64,000 nt of DNA. Origin: Paracyclopina nana (taxonomy: Eukaryota; Arthropoda; Copepoda; Cyclopoida; Cyclopettidae). Position 1 is the stretch's first letter. Each line of letters starts with the position of its first letter. Shown here one piece after another: positions 31,507 through 42,780 of this stretch. The translations under genes were made by a program, and so were the position numbers. The notes beneath the pieces are model-generated. The model was given only the letters and a program-made list of their open reading frames with translations. It was not told the DNA's origin and did no database searches. The stretch is taken from NCBI GenBank assembly GCA_019096065.1, contig JAGUCH010000004.1, positions 6,262,001 through 6,326,000 on the forward strand. Reading direction: 5' to 3'.

Positions 31507-31809
31507 TAGAAAATAGAAATCTTTGATAGTTGCAAAAAATGCTATCAGCCAAGCTAGATGTCAGAAGTGGTCAAAAAAAGCAATAGCCAGAAGTAAACAT
31601 TTGTTTCTCACTTAAAAGTGGCTCTTTTTGCAATTTTTTGTCTCTTTTACAGCTCATTACCTCTAGCAACGCTGCTATCAATCAAGGGAGGCAACTCATA
31701 AATGCATTATGTTGAATTTCTAATGGCAGTACAATTTGCTTGAATGCAAGTTCAGTGAATCGATTTTAGCTACCCATTTTGTTTACTTTTTCACAATATG
31801 ACATCAGCA

Positions 31810-31815
31810 TATAAA
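31810..31815 (+). promoter_or_regulatory. TATA box upstream of first 2-O-sulfotransferase
   Basis: TATAAA lies 87 bases before the ATG at 31897. No strong initiator was identified. Confidence 0.35.
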
Positions 31816-31896
31816 TGCTCACAATATGAATATGGGGCTACAGGTTTTGTGTTGCACAGCATATTTTAATCTGCAGTATTTACTCTTGAACTGAAG

Positions 31897-33147
31897 ATGC
31901 TAAATTATAAAGACAAACAATACAAGTTGACATTGTTTGATGGGATCACGTTCTTATGCACATTGCTGGTGGCAACGTTGATCTCAGAGAACTCAGAGCT
32001 CAAGAGGAAAATCTCAAATGAGGCAGACAATTTGAACAATACCAAAAAGTCCAACCAATCTCTGCTCATTTTCAACAGAACTCCCAAAGCTGGAAGTGAG
32101 ACAGTTTGGACTTTGCTTGATGCTCTCGCAGCTCCCAATAACTTTTCAAGCTATAGTGATAATGCAGAGGTGAAGAAATCTCGCGGCTATGAGAACACTT
32201 ACATGAACAGGGAAGAGCAACTCGATTACATTGAAATGCTGGAAAGTGGGGGAAATCTTAGTGCTCCGCTTTCTTATGTGAAGCACATGAACTTCATAAA
32301 TTACGAGCGCTTTGGCAGAACTAGCCCTATCTATGTTAATATGGTGAGGCACCCAATTGAACGAGTAATTTCATGGTACTACTACATCAGACAAAATTGG
32401 TACATAATCGAAGTGGATCCTGTCACCAATGAGACTTCCTACAGCAAATCAGTGATGAGTCTCAACAGGTACAAGATGACATATGACGAGTGCTTCAATG
32501 CCAAATTCCCAGAGTGCATTTACCCCATAGGACTACCAATTCATAGATCACCCTTTGGTGGCTCCCATTTCAGCCAGGTACGTAATAACCCAGGCAATTA
32601 GCATAGTACGAATTATGCCTGCTTTTATATGGGCGAAACGTTGAGAAATGTATGCTAGAAATGTTGGTAGTGTATAGCAGTATTTTCTATTCGCATGAAA
32701 ATGGGAAATGGTCGTGGAACAACTTGAGTGCAAAAAGGATGGCTGCAATTTTCTGCGGGCAAAGATAGATATCCTAAATCTCCGTTTTATTGTCTCTTGC
32801 AGATTAGCTTTTTCTGTGGCATGGATCCCGACTGTGGCATCTTTGGAAGCGAAAAAGCTCTCGAATTGGCCAAGCACAACGTGGAGAAGTATTATGCAGT
32901 GGTCGGCGTTCTAGAGAGGTGGCAAGAAACTTTGCAAGTTATGGAGGAATATGTGCCAAAATTCTTCGCTAATGTGCGCAAAGTTCATAAGGAAACGCTT
33001 GACGAACAGGCCATCAATAAAAACAGCATCAAACCAAATATCCCCAAAGTGGTAAAGGATGAAATGGCCAAGAACTTCACTGCAGAAATTGACTTTTATG
33101 AATTTTGCAAGCAAAGGCTGTACAAGCAATACCTCGCAATAAAATGA
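31897..33147 (+). CDS. Heparan sulfate/uronyl 2-O-sulfotransferase-like, tandem copy A
   Basis: This is a Golgi type II enzyme expected to transfer sulfate from PAPS to the 2-position of a uronic acid in glycosaminoglycans. Exons 31897-32577 and 32803-33147 give 341 residues. A hydrophobic anchor at about 12-30 follows a short cytosolic end. The 5'-phosphosulfate loop is FNRTPKAGSET (64-69 core), the likely catalytic His region SYVKHMNFINY, and the 3'-phosphate loop MVRHPIERVISWYYYIR. After the intron, ISFFCGMDPDC and YYAVVGVLE match the family's C-terminal half. It has N-glycosylation sites (NQS, NET). It ends QYLAIK*. An AATAAA (33138-33143) lies inside the last codons. Copy B starts 90 bases downstream with the same exon layout. 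Confidence 0.92.
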
Positions 33148-33237
33148 CTCCGTGGTAGCCATGTTTGTATAGAAGGTAACAATGATGTACACAGCATATT
33201 TCCTAGGTAGGATTTCACTCTAGCTGCCTCTACCAAA

Positions 33238-34326
33238 ATGCCTTCTTGGTGCATCCACACGAAACGTGTTCAACTTTTGGACTTTGTCATTCTTCTCAGT
33301 GCAGTCTTTATTGGAATTCTATACCCAGAATATTCTCATTTAGCCAGTCAACTGCACAGGCAAGCAGACTCGTACAATGTGACGAAATATTCCAACACGT
33401 CAGGCCTCATTTTCAACAGAAATCCAAAGGCTGGCAGTGAAACCATTTGGACGCTTCTCGACAAATTGTCCAAAGTGAACCATTTCAACAGCTACAGTGA
33501 TAGTCCAGAGGTGAAAAAGGAGAGGAAAGCCGAAAATACGTACATGCAGCCCACGGAGCAAATGTCCTACATTGACATTTTGTACAACTTCGAAAACATC
33601 TCACTGCCCTACTCGTACGTGAAGCATTTCAATTTCATCAACTTTGAGGACTTCAAGTTGCCCAACCCGATCTACATCAATTTCGTGAGACATCCCATTG
33701 ATCGTGTGATTTCTTGGTACTACTACATCCGCCAGGGCTGGTATCAAATTGTGGAGGAGGATCAAAATGATCCAAAGCTGAAACGAGAATTCAACGGGAT
33801 GCCACCCGGAATGCTTAAAATGGCCTACGAGGACTGCATTAAATTAAATATGCCAGAGTGCCAGTACACTCCTGGAAACTCAATACATTATGGAGGCAAA
33901 GGTGGATCTCACTATAGTCAAGTAAGTAAAGATTAGCATATAGCCACATTAACTAGTTTCCCATCCGCCTCCTCTTCGCAGATTTCATTCTTTTGTGGCA
34001 TGGATAGTGAATGTGATCAGTTCGAAAGTGAGGCAGCCCTAGAAAAAGCAAAGATGAACGTAGACAAATACTACGCTGTTGTGGGAGTTTTGGAGACGAT
34101 GCAGGAATCTCTGCAAGTATTAGAACACTATGTACCAGCCTACTTCAAAGATGCACGGAAAGTCTACAAAGAAATGCTCAAGGAGAGAATAGTCAATGAG
34201 AACACAATCAAGCCAAAAGTTCCCAAATGGGTGAAGGAGGTCGTGGCACGAAACTTTACCAATGAAATCGACTTTTACCAGTTTTGCAAGCAGCGCCTAT
34301 ACAAGCAATACCTAGCAATAAAATAA
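33238..34326 (+). CDS. Heparan sulfate/uronyl 2-O-sulfotransferase-like, tandem copy B
   Basis: This is a paralogue of the upstream copy with identical intron position and exon 2 length (33238-33921 and 33982-34326; 342 residues). It has an N-terminal anchor, PAPS loop FNRNPKAGSET, SYVKHFNFINF, FVRHPIDRVISWYYYIR, ISFFCGMDSEC and YYAVVGVLE. It ends in the same QYLAIK*. The two proteins diverge through much of their length but keep all catalytic motifs, so both should be functional. A pyrimidine-rich acceptor-like TTTCACTCTAG lies about 15 bases before its ATG. AATAAA (34317-34322) overlaps the end of the coding sequence as in copy A. Confidence 0.92.
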
Positions 34327-34477
34327 ATAAGAAGCGAAGTTGCGTTCAACGCCGAAAATTGCCCCATTATTTGAATTCATCTGATACTTGAGTGTAACGA
34401 AATTTAAGCATAGCAAGTACATATTTTTTCACTTTTTATTTGGCTTTTTGTTAAAAGTGAAAGCAGATGCGATTGAT

Positions 34478-35417
34478 TTATTCATCTGGGACATCCATGG
34501 AGCCATCGTTGATCTTCTCGATGACGGTGTGGGGTGGCATGCCTAGGATGAAAAATGATCATGAATATTGCTTTTTGGGATGGGCATGACATTCAAAGAT
34601 AGTTCAAAAAAAATCAGTCGTTTGCAAGTTGTAAACACATAAAGAGTTAGAAAACCCCTTTTCAGGCGCAAATTACGTCATCATGTAAAAATACTTCTCT
34701 AAATGGCAAGGTTCACCCTCAGTCAACGCAATTATTTACTTATTCACCAATAAAAATATCGCATGAAAATTATGGAATAAATAAAAAACTACATGCACCG
34801 TTAAAATATAACAAAAGAACTAAATCTAAGCTTCTTTTGAAGAAACGTGTCATAGGTAAAGAGTACGAATATGCCTATGCTGACAGTAATAGGTGAACCA
34901 AGCCAGTGAGTGAAAAGATAATGTAAATTACCATCAACCGTGCAACCGACGGACTGAGCGGTGCCAAGGATTTCCTTGACAACGCCACTCAAGTTCTTGG
35001 ACATGGACCTGGGTCGCATGGTCCTGGCTGCGCTGAGGATGTCATCCATGGTGATGTTGCCGCTGTGCTTGATGTTCTTCACCTTCTTGCGGTCACGTGG
35101 GGGCTCCTTGAGGGCCTTGATGATGAGGGCAGCAGCAGAAGGCACAACGTCCACCTTGGCCTGACGATTCTGGATGGTCAGCCTCACGGTAACCTTGAGG
35201 CCTTTCCAATCTTGGGTAGCCTTGGCAATGTCGTCACCAATCTTCTTCGGTGACAAACCCAGGGGACCAACCTTGGGAGCAAGAGCCGAGGTGGCTGCAA
35301 CTTCACCTCCTACGGCACGAAGGCACACAACCTACGAAGTTAACGTTAGCGCTGAAACAACACAAAACATCAACTATGGCTTACCTTGATTTCATTGGGA
35401 TCAAACTTGGGAGGCAT
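34478..35417 (-). CDS. RPL12: 60S ribosomal protein L12 (uL11)
   Basis: This is a large-subunit protein of the GTPase-associated centre that binds 28S rRNA. Exons on the minus strand are 35417-35385 ([11 protein letters not shown]), 35331-34932 and 34542-34478, joining to 165 residues, identical in length to human RPL12. Diagnostic segments are [44 protein letters not shown] and VGCTVDG. The last exon is only 65 nt. The 389-nt second intron carries a candidate box C/D snoRNA. A minus-strand AATAAA lies near 34434-34439. Confidence 0.97.
34614..34684 (-). ncRNA. Candidate intronic box C/D snoRNA, predicted to guide 18S rRNA 2'-O-methylation
   Basis: Inside RPL12 intron 2 on the sense strand of the host, a perfect C box ATGATGA (34684-34678) is followed 12 nt later by CTGA (D', 34665-34662), then a second CTGA (D, 34617-34614), spanning 71 nt. 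The 11 nt directly before D' (GTAATTTGCGC) are fully complementary to the highly conserved 18S segment GCGCAAATTAC. By the D+5 rule the target is the first A of that AAA, which I believe is the site called A468 in human 18S (SNORD83 target). The terminal stem is poor and the C' box is degenerate, which lowers confidence. Confidence 0.55.
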
Positions 35418-36259
35418 GATGAACTATCGGATCTGCTACTCAAAAGGAACAAAAAGTTTTTTTAGTTTTACGGCTGGGTGGTGGATGAGAGCTCAAAAAT
35501 ACTCACTACCACAAAATTTGTTGCACCTAGCCAATGTTATGGAAAAGGAAAGAGGAAGAGGCTGTGATGTCACGCCGCATTGTCAACAAAGCCTAGGTGA
35601 AATGTTTGAGCCATTATCTGAAAGATAATTGTTAAGCATGCATTTTAGATAAAAAGCTATCAAAAACCACATTTTTTATTATCTTAAATAGTCTACTCGA
35701 AAATGTTTATGAATTTTATATCATATTTCTTAACGCTGTAACTTTTCACTCTTCAATGAGAATTAGTCGAAACGACTTATTCAATTTCAGGCTATCTGGA
35801 TCCATTCGTCATTTAAGGTAGATGATTAAATCCTTTTGGAAATGGTACAATATATTTATGTACATGATTCAAACTACTTTCTTGATAATAAAGCAGAATA
35901 TTAAGCAACTTTCAGGGGTTTACTATAAACTCGGGAAAATTCAAATATACTTTTTCTGAATTGGTCTTTTTTCTGATCACTAAAAATATTGAACAATTAA
36001 AAAACATGACAAAAGTCTGTCAAAAGGCACGAAGATGATGGATTCAAGTTGTACAAGCTGTCGGGCCATAAAATGAATGTTTTATTGAACTCAACCGTAA
36101 ATGCAATTAATTGCGGATCGGTGGTAATTAAGCATTTATAAGAATGAGACTATTTTTAATCTTGCTTTGTAGATTTGCGGCGAGCAGATTACAATTCAAT
36201 GGGGGAGTTTTTCTTGCTCATTTGACAAACAGTGTTTTATTCGTTGACTCTTCACAAAA
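35418..36259. other. Intergenic between divergent RPL12 and WASHC1 genes
   Basis: This A/T-rich region must hold both promoters. No clear TATA box, ORF or repeat was identified. Confidence 0.4.
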
Positions 36260-38964
36260 ATGACAGCGAAAATCTATCTTGTCACCTCGGATTTGACTCA
36301 CCAAGAAACAATTTTACAAATAGTTGACGCATTGGATCATCTTGACCAAGTAACCGAGGCTGTGTTTGCTCGCATTCAATCAAGAATCGACGAAAATGGC
36401 AAGAAATTGGCAGACCTTGACCAGAGGGTGGACGTGGCTGATAAAAAGGTCAAAAGATTGGCAGAGATGAGCAAGAAAGCCACTTGCTTGTACTCGAGTG
36501 CAAAATATCCGGAAAGTGGCACCACTGATTCCTTTTCTGCATTTACTGACTTGGAAGAGGCGACAAAGTTCTCAAATGACTCGAACATCAAGCTCATCAA
36601 ATCACAAGGCAATGTAAAAGGTTTAGATTCACGAACGATTCTCGAGAAGAAACGTTTTTACTCGCTTCCAATCAAGAAGAAACCAACAACAAGTCAAATA
36701 CTTGAAGAGAATCCCGATCTAAGAGAACCACCCAAGAGTCCACAGTCTGCGCTGTCATTTTTGATTTTCAATACTGCAGAAAATCCGTACACAAAGCAAC
36801 GTCTGGATTTTGTCAATCCGTTGAACCAAAAGTCAAAATCTGCTAGAAATGATGACACTTCTGATGATGCAAGTGAAGGCCTTGGTGAAGCTCCGACTGG
36901 TTTAGGACTGGGCTTAAATGATGACGTTGATGGAACTTCGAATTTATTCTTTGCCCCTGCTCTTGGGGACCTGCCTGACCTGGACCTACCAGATATCCTT
37001 GATTTGCCCAACTTACCCACAGATTTGAGCTATGCGATGGATTTAGGGCCTGGTATTGCACCCTCAGCTCAGTCAGTGCTAGCTCAAGATTTTAACTCAG
37101 ATGTGGCTGCCTTACTTGCAGCGCCACCCCCGCCACCCCCGCCTTCTGCTCTACCACCACCGCCCTCCCAAAGCATTGCGTCAAGGCTTGAAGAAATTCC
37201 GAAACTAGATAGCCAATCTGTGCTTAGCAAAGGTAATCCATTATTCAATCTTTCAATCTAGGGGTCTTGATAGTCTGAAAGTAACTTCAGGCGCAAACTA
37301 GTTCTAGAGCCGATTTACAAATTCCCTATTCTATCTATTAAGTATTGTAGCATTGCTGGTTGTGCAATCAAATTGCTTTAATGACGTAGGAGCGAATGCC
37401 TTTTTTGCCTAAATTGATGAGTAAACATTAATTATTTTCTGGTCACTAAACTTTCAAGGACACGCTCGTATGTACCAATCATATTGTGGCCATTTGGTTG
37501 GCTGATTAGTTGATTGCCAAAATTACTTTCATTTTTACGTTGTAAGCTGTATGCATCAAGTATTTGGCCTTTTACACATAAATAGTACTCTTCTTAATAG
37601 AATTGGATTATCTCTAATAATAGGCTTGTTTTGAGGCTTTCTACGTCTTTCCAATGTTTTATTCAGCTCTTATCAATTGGTTGAGGTTAAATCACTTTTT
37701 ATGCTACGATACATTTATTTGATTAATTGAAATTGGTAGAGGCTCATTGTTTGCCACAATCGAAATTTGCAGTTACGCAGTAAGTCTACGAGTGACTGAC
37801 AAACTTTCTATTAACTTGGTAAATTTGGCAGTTAGCCCAAATGTAAGCATATAACTATGTGCAATATTTTATGCTATGTCGGCACATCGACACACCTCTA
37901 TTCAAAATGGAAGGTAATTCGCTATTCAGGGCTGCAACAAATATTACAAGTGGAAAGCAAATGAAAATATTGCTCTAAGTGTACTTCGCCTTGTCAGAAG
38001 CCCTCTACGAAAAACGAAGCGTACCTCCAAATGCAAATGCGTAGGTTTTTACAAATAACAAAGAGCAAGGCCACGAACAAATTCTGGTGTACCCATGACT
38101 CACTCTTTATTTGGCCGGGTCATTAATTAAACATAATTATCAAACAGTTTACTCTGTCGGTTTCTATGGTGCCCACAGCGAAAATTAGCTTCTATTTCGT
38201 ATACTGTTTTCTCTCTGCTTTTTCTATGCTCGATGAATTAATATCTTATTTTTAACCTGGGAGTAGTCAATAATTATTGGACGTTTTGCTGTAAATCGCC
38301 CATTGTGTAGATTATAGGGTCCTTCTTGGGCTTTCCAATTTGACAGCTCTGCCGTCGCTCTTGAAGACTGCTATAGAATTAGGTCATCCAGAATGGTCGA
38401 TAATTTCACTAAGATACTGAATGCTTACTTTCAGCTCCGGTTGTAGCCGAAATACCCAAACTGGTTACGATTCCACCGCCGCCACCGCCGATTGCGTCAC
38501 CAAGCGTTGAGCCAGCACCCACGACAATTGATGCCCCCGACGGATCAAGTGCATCTGCACCCGTCAATGCAGATGAAGGGCGAGCCTCTTTGATGGCTGC
38601 AATTCGAAGTGCAGGTGGGAAATCGAAGGCCGGTCTCAAATCAGTGAAAGAGCGCAAGCTGGAAGGCAAAAAGGCCAAGCAAGAGGAGCTCGAGCAGCAA
38701 AAAGCAGGTGCAGCAGCTACGTCGAGTGGTGGCAGCAAATCGGGGTCTGGAGATCTAATGTCAGATTTGGCTAACAAGCTAGCCATGCGAAGAAAAGGCA
38801 TTTCCGGAAGGCCGCCTCCTGGCGAAACTGGGCCAGCAGCAGCAACCCTGGCCTTTGAAGGGCCCAAAACTACTATGGATAAAATATCCTCCATGATTCC
38901 CTCCATTATTCCCGATGACGATGACAACGATAGAGAAGCTAGTAGTGACGATGATTGGAATTAG
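36260..38964 (+). CDS. WASHC1: WASH complex subunit 1 (WASHC1), endosomal Arp2/3 activator
   Basis: This protein promotes branched actin on endosomes as part of the WASH complex. Exons 36260-37232 and 38435-38964 join in frame to 500 residues, separated by a 1.2-kb intron. The N-terminal WASH homology domain starts [12 protein letters not shown] and continues [21 protein letters not shown] proline-rich stretch ([15 protein letters not shown], then IPPPPPPIA in exon 2) precedes the output region. That region has a WH2 motif ([12 protein letters not shown]), a connector ([19 protein letters not shown], as in mammalian WASH) and an acidic tail ending DDDWN with the conserved Trp. A poly(A) signal is at 38971-38976. 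Confidence 0.95.
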
Positions 38965-39364
38965 CGAAAGAATAAAGCGTGCATGCAAATATAGTACTTC
39001 ATACGAAATTCCTCCTGTCAAACACCCGCGTACCTAACCGCATTTCTGTTTGATCCAGTTTTCTGCAGGTTCTAGCATATGCATAAGTAACCATAGCAAT
39101 TTATTAATAGCGGACAGCCCTCCAATGTTGCCACCAATTGTCAAGCTTCTGCAACAAAGGCCAACGAATAGAGCTACGCTTGCTTCAACTCCACGGCGCA
39201 CTGTGAACCACTCCCCGCTAAAAAGCCTTGGAGACATCCGGCGTTGCAATCGCTTTCTGCACTGGTTTCGCCCCCCTGCTCCTCACAGTGCTCGGGTGCC
39301 CCCATTTAAAGGTCGGACGCTTCAAACTAAGCCATTTCTGTATACTGAGGCACAGAGGAAAGAC
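38965..39364. other. Short intergenic region, WASHC1 3' UTR and promoter of the next gene
   Basis: AATAAA at 38971-38976 ends the WASHC1 transcript. ATTTAAAGG near 39304 could be a weak TATA element for the gene starting at 39365. Confidence 0.3.
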
Positions 39365-40650
39365 ATGATGGCCAAGTACTTGACCCTTTTATGCGTTGCC
39401 CTTCTTGGGCATACGAATGCCTACGAATTCAACAAAGACTGGGGCTATGGTAAGATACTAGAATTCCTTATTTAAATATGAATGTGAAGTATCATATAAT
39501 TCTTCTCTTTTAGCCAACACAAATGGCTGGCCCAATACGTGTGTGTCATCTACTAAGCAATCCGGAATTGAGATCGACTACCTAACGGCTGGAATCGTGA
39601 TGGAGCAAAACACCGTGGAGCCCATGAGATTCAGCTACTACGACCAGGTCCCAATCTCCGCAAAATTGACCAACATTGGCCATACCCTCAAGTTGACGTT
39701 CAATTATAACCAACAGCCGCAAGTAAGAAAAATCCGCGTGGCCTACTTTATTAATTTTACTCAACGCCAGGCCTTGATCCTAATCTTTATGTGTGCCTTT
39801 TTTTAGATTAGTGGAGGTGGCTTGAGCCAACGCTACAACTTGACCGAAATTCATTTCCGTTGGGGAGCCATAACCGACGTGACTTCAACCGACCATCAAT
39901 TCAAGCAAGTAAGTGTTATTTTTCTCCAATAATGTATCTGCTGATTAAATTGAGGGGCAAACAGAGTGACAAGCACTTTTATTGAAATTGCTGTTATTAT
40001 TGGTTCTTTTTTCCGCAGTGGCCTTCAGATGTAGAGATCCAATTGATTCACGTAAAGTCGAGTTTGCAAGTCTTCTCCAGCCCATATCAGCCCCTGGATT
40101 TGGATACGCTCATTGCGCAATCCTATGGAGCTCAGGATACTTTTGCCATCTTGTCTGTCCACATGAATGCGGTCAACACCGACAATGGCTTCACGAACCA
40201 GGCCCTCAAGCCACTCTTTGATGCCATTCCAAGCGTGACATCCACCCAGGGAAGCACCAGGGACTTTTCAAACCTTAATTTGAGAGACCTGCTGCCCAGG
40301 AACACTGACAGCTTTTTGAGATACGATGGCTCCTTCACGTTCCCTAATTGCACGGAAAGTGTCATTTGGACCATTTTTAAGGTATAGCATTAGTCTGTCA
40401 TGTCTGTAATGGTGAAAAAATGCCTTCTTTTCAGTCTCGGATCATGGCCTCCTATGACCAATTGAACGCGTTCTCGCAGGTGCAAACTGTGTCAAGGAAC
40501 TACAGACCGAAGCAGAATCTCAATAGCAGAACCATTCGCGACATTGAAACTGGCTACAGACTTCTCTCCTATGGAACCAAGAGCATTGCCAATGCTGGAT
40601 TCACGATAGCCATGACTTGGACTGCAATCTGGAGGATTTTCAACCACTAA
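39365..40650 (+). CDS. Secreted alpha-carbonic-anhydrase-related protein with a disrupted zinc site
   Basis: Exons 39365-39449, 39514-39722, 39807-39908, 40019-40381 and 40435-40650 join in frame to 324 residues. A signal peptide (MMAKYLTLLCVALLGHTNA) precedes WGYG (carbonic anhydrases: WSYG). The fold is recognisable from LTEIHFRWG (family QFHFHWG), VEIQLIHV (family ELHLVH), LLPRNTDSFLRYDGSFTFPNC (family LLP...YWTYxGSLTTPPC), SVIWTIFK and NYRPKQNLNSRTI (family NYRPxQPLNxR). The first zinc ligand is kept (H114), the second is Arg (R116) and the third is Gln (Q140). CO2 hydration is therefore not expected; a binding or structural role like other carbonic-anhydrase-related proteins is likely. 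AATAAA is near 40833. Confidence 0.9.
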
Positions 40651-40859
40651 CCATTTCTTTTATACAACATGTATAGCTTTGGATTTGCTTGCAAAATGAC
40701 ACCGAAAAAGCCTATATATCCTGACGACGAACACACATACGACATTTTTATTGTAAATATCGAGAAATGGGCAAAGACTTTTTGCTAAACGTGCTTTAAA
40801 CTAACATTTACTGTACCATAAGTGTAAACGAAAATAAAGAATCATGGAGCCTCTTTCGC

Positions 40860-41360
40860 AATTCAATGCCTAATTTAGGTCAATGACTCGAAAATGACCA
40901 TTTGTCATCTGGTTTGGTACGCAGCTAGATCATCACCTTTTCATTCTAGTTCAAACCTGTACTTTTAGGAGTGAAACCAATGATTAAGGTCATGTTTTGA
41001 CTTGGCTGTTGCCAAGGATTCCTCAGTTTGAGGAAAGCTACACTAACCAGATTGAGCGTACTATATTATGCGAGCTTTATACATGCATGGACCACCCACT
41101 GCAAATTGAAAGGGTTCAACAACTCTTTTTAATGCGTCTCTCAATGCTTGATTGAGATTAATTTGTTGTTATTTTATATTTCTTGCTAAATCACCAAAAA
41201 CCTAACTGAATATTATTTCAATACTCGGTTTTGACTTGAGCATGCTTTTGAATTTAAGCTGCTATTTCTTTCTTTTTTACAAATACTACAGTTCAAGAAA
41301 GTGTAAGTCTGCTATTTTATAGGTAGATACAATGTATTTTTTAATAAGGGGTCATGACAG
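40860..41360. other. Intergenic, nothing recognised
   Basis: A/T-rich sequence follows the carbonic-anhydrase-like gene; no ORF or repeat seen. Confidence 0.4.
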
Positions 41361-41754
41361 TAGGTGGATCCCACAACATTAGGCAGCTAAGCTTAAGCAA
41401 AGGCAAAGTAACTTTGATTGCGAATTTCTCAGCAACCTCTCAACTGATTCGAACCAAAATTGGTAGGATTCATCAGAGTTGCCTCATAATTGTTCATGCC
41501 TAATTCAGTCCAAATCCGAGGTCACATTCAAAAGATTGGTTTTAAGCAAAGCAAAGCTGGGTTAAGCAAAGGGAAATTGGGTACCACTTAGCAGCCTCGG
41601 ATTTGCACTAAATTTGACAGCAACAATTATAAGGCAACTCTGATGAATCCTACCAATTTTGGTTCGAATTAGATGAGAAGTTGCTGAGAAATATGCAATC
41701 AAAGTTACCTTGCTTTGCTTAAGCTTAGCTGCCTAATGTTGTGGGATCCACCTA
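41361..41754. mobile_element. Foldback MITE with about 158-bp inverted arms and TA target duplication
   Basis: The left arm 41363-41521 starts GGTGGATCCCACAACATTAG. The right arm 41595-41752 is its imperfect reverse complement, ending GTGGGATCCACC. The arms share long identical blocks such as CCAAAATTGGTAGGATTCAT. About 73 bases of unique loop separate them. TA flanks both ends (41361-41362, 41753-41754), the insertion signature of Tc1/mariner-type transposases. There is no ORF, so it is non-autonomous. Confidence 0.85.
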
Positions 41755-42780
41755 GTGCCTTTGTCACTTGCCCAAAATAACACTTCTACAGAAATGAAGC
41801 CATTGAGCTATTGACGACATTGCATGATTTATGTGCACTACTTTGACCGGTTCGAGGCTCTATTAACTGGCCTTGATTTATAACTTGGAAGGTCACAGCC
41901 ACTGCAATTACAATACATGAGTTTTCATGTCAGGTTCTAGAATTTACTGCCTTTCACCCAATTCACCAGTGAACGAAATGTGTCAACTTGCACAAATTGT
42001 TTGCAAATAACTTTTTTCAAATACTTTTCCTTCTGTTTATTGGGTCTCCAACCCATTTGACTTAAACTGGCTGAAATTTCAATAAGAATAGTCGTATAAT
42101 GTGCAAGTTTGGCCTAAATTGAATGTGCAATCTTCTTTTAAGCTTCATAGCTAGCAATTTTGCCAAAATTAGCATTTGCGAGCCATGTCTCGGTCATGGC
42201 TCCTAATTTGCGTCAAAATATTCAAATATCACCTTAAACAGACCGATTCAGATAACTGTGAATACATATATAGGTACTTCAGATAAAAGTTAAGCCCGCT
42301 TGTCTGTCTGAATAATTATGTAGAATTATAACTGAAAAATATAGAAAATAGACATGATGAAATCAGTGGCGGCAACAGTCGGATGAGTCACGCAAGCACC
42401 GCAAAAAAATTGATATGATAAAAAAGCTTCGCAGCTTCATTGCATAAAAAATTTCAAAGCAAATTGTTGTTATAATGAGGAACACTAAGTAATTGGATTG
42501 CAAGTAATTAAGTATTTCATTGAAATACATACTAATCAGGATTGAAATCTTACCTCGTTTTATTTTTAATCAAGGTTAATGAGAAAAATACCAAATGAAT
42601 TAATTACATTGACGCAACAATGTTGCGCATAATCACGCAACCTATGCTGCATGATTTATTGATTTAGCTATGTCCACTCATGTACCAGTGACCACTTTTA
42701 AAATGTATGCATGTGGTTCGTGGCAAAAAATACGCTGCGATAAAAAATTACAGTGCTTTGTTACCAACTCAAGATGGGAA
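41755..42780. other. Intergenic between two DNA elements, nothing recognised
   Basis: A/T-rich sequence without ORFs of note. Confidence 0.4.
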
